Of a stretch of 64,000 nucleotides of DNA, positions 62,101-64,000 are shown piece after piece. This DNA comes from Flavobacteriales bacterium (GTDB lineage Bacteria > Bacteroidota > Bacteroidia > Flavobacteriales_D > Crocinitomicaceae), in the NCBI GenBank assembly GCA_022361195.1, contig JAKSBJ010000229.1, positions 1 through 64,000 of the forward strand, in the 5' to 3' direction. Below the pieces are notes generated by a model. The model had not been told where the DNA came from. It did not search any database and worked only from the letters and a program-made list of their open reading frames with translations. Both the position numbers and the translations under genes were made by a program. Within the stretch, counting starts at the first letter, position 1, and every line of letters begins with the position of its first letter.

Positions 62101-63057
62101 TTATAATCTGTTTTCTAAGTCAATAAGGGTTTTATCTAAAATATCAAAGGCTACTTCGGCCATTTTGTTGATTTTGTTATCGAGACAGGGATTAATCTCT
62201 ACAAACTCTACGCAGCAGCACTTATCCCAGCTACTAAACTGCCTGACAAAATGTTCAGCCTCCTCGGGAGTAAGTCCGTTTTCAACTGGAGTTCCGGTTC
62301 CTTTAGAAACCAAAATACAATCCATACTGTCAACATCAAAGGAAACATAAACAATGTCACAATCACTTAATTTTTCTTTGATTTCTGTAACAACAGTTTG
62401 TAATCCTTTTTGACGGACTTCATCCACCGAAAAATTACGAATACCCCGCCTCTCCATTAAATCATCCTCGGGTTTTTCAGTATCTCTAACAGCAATAAAA
62501 ACCAAATCTTCAGACTGAATTTTAGGAGTAACTCCATTCAAGTCTTTCATTTGATTCCAATAGGTTTTCACCTCCTCAACCGGATCATTGATTTGAGACT
62601 CCAGATTATCAGTACCCAAAGCTGTCGCTAATGGCATTCCGTGAATATTTCCGGAAGGTGTTGTATAAGGCGTATGCAAATCGGCATGAGCGTCAATCCA
62701 AATAACTCCCAAACGCTTGTCAGGATGCGATTTTTTAATCCCGGCAATTGTTCCTCCAGCTGAAGCATGATCTCCTGCTAAAACCAACGGAAAATTGTCA
62801 TTATCCAAGACATGTGAAACAACATCCGAAACATTTTGATATACCTGTACCACTCCTTCAATTCGCTTAGCGGTTGGGTATTGAACCGGACGATTTAAAA
62901 GTTCATTTTCGTCTTCGACAATGTATCTTTCATACTTTCCAAAAAGCTCACTTTCATGGTTATGAGCAACTACTTTAAGGGCACCTACCCCAAGGCTTGC
63001 TCCACGTGTTCCTGCAGCTATTTCAGAAGTGTTTTCAATTATTTTAATTTCAGTCAT
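62101..63057 (-). CDS. Arginase-family ureohydrolase
   Basis: A 318-residue manganese enzyme. ATG 63057 (MTEIKIIENTSE) is chosen; a TTG at 63078 would add seven residues and lies in a promoter element. Metal ligands: 'LVLAGDHASAGGT', 'VIWIDAHADLHTPYTTPSG', and 'YVSFDVDSMDCILVSKGTG' (DVD, with the later D). 'GTGTPVENGLTPEEAEHF' matches the family. It hydrolyses arginine to ornithine and urea, or a related guanidino substrate such as agmatine or formiminoglutamate. The operon with argS supports arginine. Confidence 0.88.
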   Translation of the reverse strand: MTEIKIIENTSEIAAGTRGASLGVGALKVVAHNHESELFGKYERYIVEDENELLNRPVQYPTAKRIEGVVQVYQNVSDVVSHVLDNDNFPLVLAGDHASAGGTIAGIKKSHPDKRLGVIWIDAHADLHTPYTTPSGNIHGMPLATALGTDNLESQINDPVEEVKTYWNQMKDLNGVTPKIQSEDLVFIAVRDTEKPEDDLMERRGIRNFSVDEVRQKGLQTVVTEIKEKLSDCDIVYVSFDVDSMDCILVSKGTGTPVENGLTPEEAEHFVRQFSSWDKCCCVEFVEINPCLDNKINKMAEVAFDILDKTLIDLENRL

Positions 63058-63075
63058 GGGCTTTTTTTGCTTGGG

Positions 63076-63083
63076 CAAATTTA
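63076..63083 (-). promoter_or_regulatory. Candidate -7 element of the arginase-argS operon
   Basis: Minus-strand TAAATTTG fits TAnnTTTG exactly and ends 18 bases before the ATG at 63057. No standard -33 TTG is seen. Confidence 0.45.
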
Positions 63084-63160
63084 ATCTTTTTATCGCGCAC
63101 TGGGTTATGATTAAAGTAATATCTGGAATTTGCCTATTGACATACTTTGGGGATAGTCAT

Positions 63161-63188
63161 TTGTAAATCAATTAAAATGATATATTTG
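63161..63188 (+). promoter_or_regulatory. Promoter of the 225-aa lipoprotein gene (TTG-N17-TATATTTG)
   Basis: TTG at 63161-63163, 17-base spacer, TATATTTG at 63181-63188, both matching the Bacteroidota consensus. The ATG lies 23 bases downstream. Confidence 0.65.
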
Positions 63189-63211
63189 CTTAACCTTATC
63201 AATCTAGACCT

Positions 63212-63889
63212 ATGAAAAAGCATTTTTTCCTATTGTTTTCGTTATGTCTGTTGCTATTTTCATGTGGTGATAATAAGATACCGGAAGGAGAAATTGAATA
63301 CATCATATCTTACCCTCATTCTGATGTTTCTGGCTTCATGGAGCATATCTTACCTGAAACTATGACCTTAACATTTAAGGGTAGTAAGGTTAAATCTCAA
63401 ATTGCTAGAGGAAAGATTTTCAAAACTGAGGTAGTTTCGGATGAAGCGGACAATTCCATTGAAATGCGACTCGATTTTGGAGATAAGATTTTTTACTGTG
63501 TTTTAAACGAGGAAGAGGTAAAAAAGCTAAAAGATTCACAACCGACTTATGATGTGACTGAAACAGGAAAAGCTGATTCAGTTCAGGGAATGTGGTCGAA
63601 AGAATATACCGTAAATTCGAATGACACTATTGATCACGACAATGCTTGGTTTACGGAAGATTTAGCACCACAAAGTGCTTATTTCTATTCTTCTTATCAT
63701 GATATTAAGGGACTTCCTTTGGTGTTTGATATTGAACGTTACGGAATTATTATGCATCTAGAAGCGACTAAATTCATTCGTAGAGAAGTAAAAGAAGAAG
63801 AATTTAATCGTGATCCGGCCCTGGAAGAAGTTAGCTTTGACGAATACGAAGCGGAAGTTCAGGAACTATTCGACATCCTGATGAATTAA
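63212..63889 (+). CDS. Lipoprotein, 225 aa, unknown function
   Basis: Exported lipoprotein with lipobox 'LLFSCGDNK'. The mature chain is acidic and beta-rich: 'EGEIEYIISYPHSDVSGFM', 'TMTLTFKGSKVKSQIARG', 'GLPLVFDIERYGIIMHLEAT', and a C-terminal acidic helix 'DEYEAEVQELFDIL'. The 'GLPL-x(5)-Y-G' strand followed by 'EATKF' resembles the DUF4412-type periplasmic sandwich, but I do not claim that family. It has a good promoter and is divergent from the arginase operon. Confidence 0.7.
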   Translation: MKKHFFLLFSLCLLLFSCGDNKIPEGEIEYIISYPHSDVSGFMEHILPETMTLTFKGSKVKSQIARGKIFKTEVVSDEADNSIEMRLDFGDKIFYCVLNEEEVKKLKDSQPTYDVTETGKADSVQGMWSKEYTVNSNDTIDHDNAWFTEDLAPQSAYFYSSYHDIKGLPLVFDIERYGIIMHLEATKFIRREVKEEEFNRDPALEEVSFDEYEAEVQELFDILMN

Positions 63890-63945
63890 CCTATCTCTTT
63901 TTAAAATTTGATTTGGGGTAAAGTACATTTTCTTTGTTCAATTGT

Positions 63946-64000
63946 ATGTCAATTATTCATTCACCCGAAATTTTAACAGCATTCTCTTTATTTGATCAAA
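63946..64000 (+). CDS. Possible start of a gene cut by the window end
   Basis: An ATG at 63946 opens a frame (MSIIHSPEILTAFSLFDQ) that is still open at the last base. Only 18 codons are visible, so coding is unproved. A TTTCTTTG element one mismatch from TAnnTTTG stands at about 63929-63936. Confidence 0.3.
   Translation, partial: MSIIHSPEILTAFSLFDQ

Overview
The window looks like chromosomal DNA of a member of the Bacteroidota, most likely order Flavobacteriales. It is AT-rich and has no visible phage, insertion sequence, CRISPR, rRNA or tRNA. The assignment rests on type IX secretion (T9SS) features (a PorP/SprF protein and proteins with C-terminal sorting tails), a long-form IspH, a fused IcmF mutase, DUF6913-like and GldI-like neighbours, near-absence of Shine-Dalgarno sites, and several copies of the Bacteroidota promoter element TAnnTTTG.

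Layout. 1-5 kb: end of a probable cytochrome P450, an AraC regulator, a CPBP-type membrane protease, a NADAR protein, a fatty-acid hydroxylase-like enzyme and trhO. 5-10 kb: a membrane-anchored repeat protein, the 1126-residue fused mutase icmF and an outer-membrane barrel. 10-20 kb: housekeeping genes (hpt, DinB-like, an RsmI-family methylase, a low-molecular-weight phosphatase, dnaA, a thioesterase, mnmD, a TerC-like protein, ligA, dapA). 20-25 kb: lipoproteins, nrnA and two FKBP lipoproteins that resemble the gldI locus. 25-29.5 kb: an ECF sigma factor overlapping an apparent trans-envelope anti-sigma/outer-membrane barrel hybrid, then a glycine-rich T9SS cargo protein. 29.5-35 kb: alaS with a 58-residue membrane protein behind it, an M23 peptidase, an endonuclease I with a sorting tail, and an MBL hydrolase. 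35-46 kb: a large TolB-like/surface-antigen fusion, a half-size TSUP transporter, an M20 amidohydrolase, three tandem cysteine-rich lipoproteins, a thioredoxin-like membrane protein, ispH and uvrB. 46-60 kb: the accessory part, with PorP/SprF, a propeller receptor with a PP2C output, a duplicated two-gene secreted module, and a run of secreted proteins without clear function. 60-64 kb: arginase and argS in one operon, and a lipoprotein.

How the genes work together. Several short operons can be read from overlaps or tiny gaps: rsmI-like/PH-like, ligA/DUF6913/dapA, the FKBP pair, sigma/anti-sigma, ispH/uvrB/133-aa protein, alaS/small membrane protein, TolB-like/TSUP/M20, and arginase/argS. Four terminators are strong hairpins with T-tracts. 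The most unusual content is the tandemly duplicated pair of a 103-aa secreted protein and a 468-aa P-domain protein (51194-54894), the sigma/trans-envelope hybrid (25499-27752), and a family of small five-cysteine lipoproteins at three loci.

All functional calls come from reading motifs by eye. No database search, alignment program or structure prediction was run.
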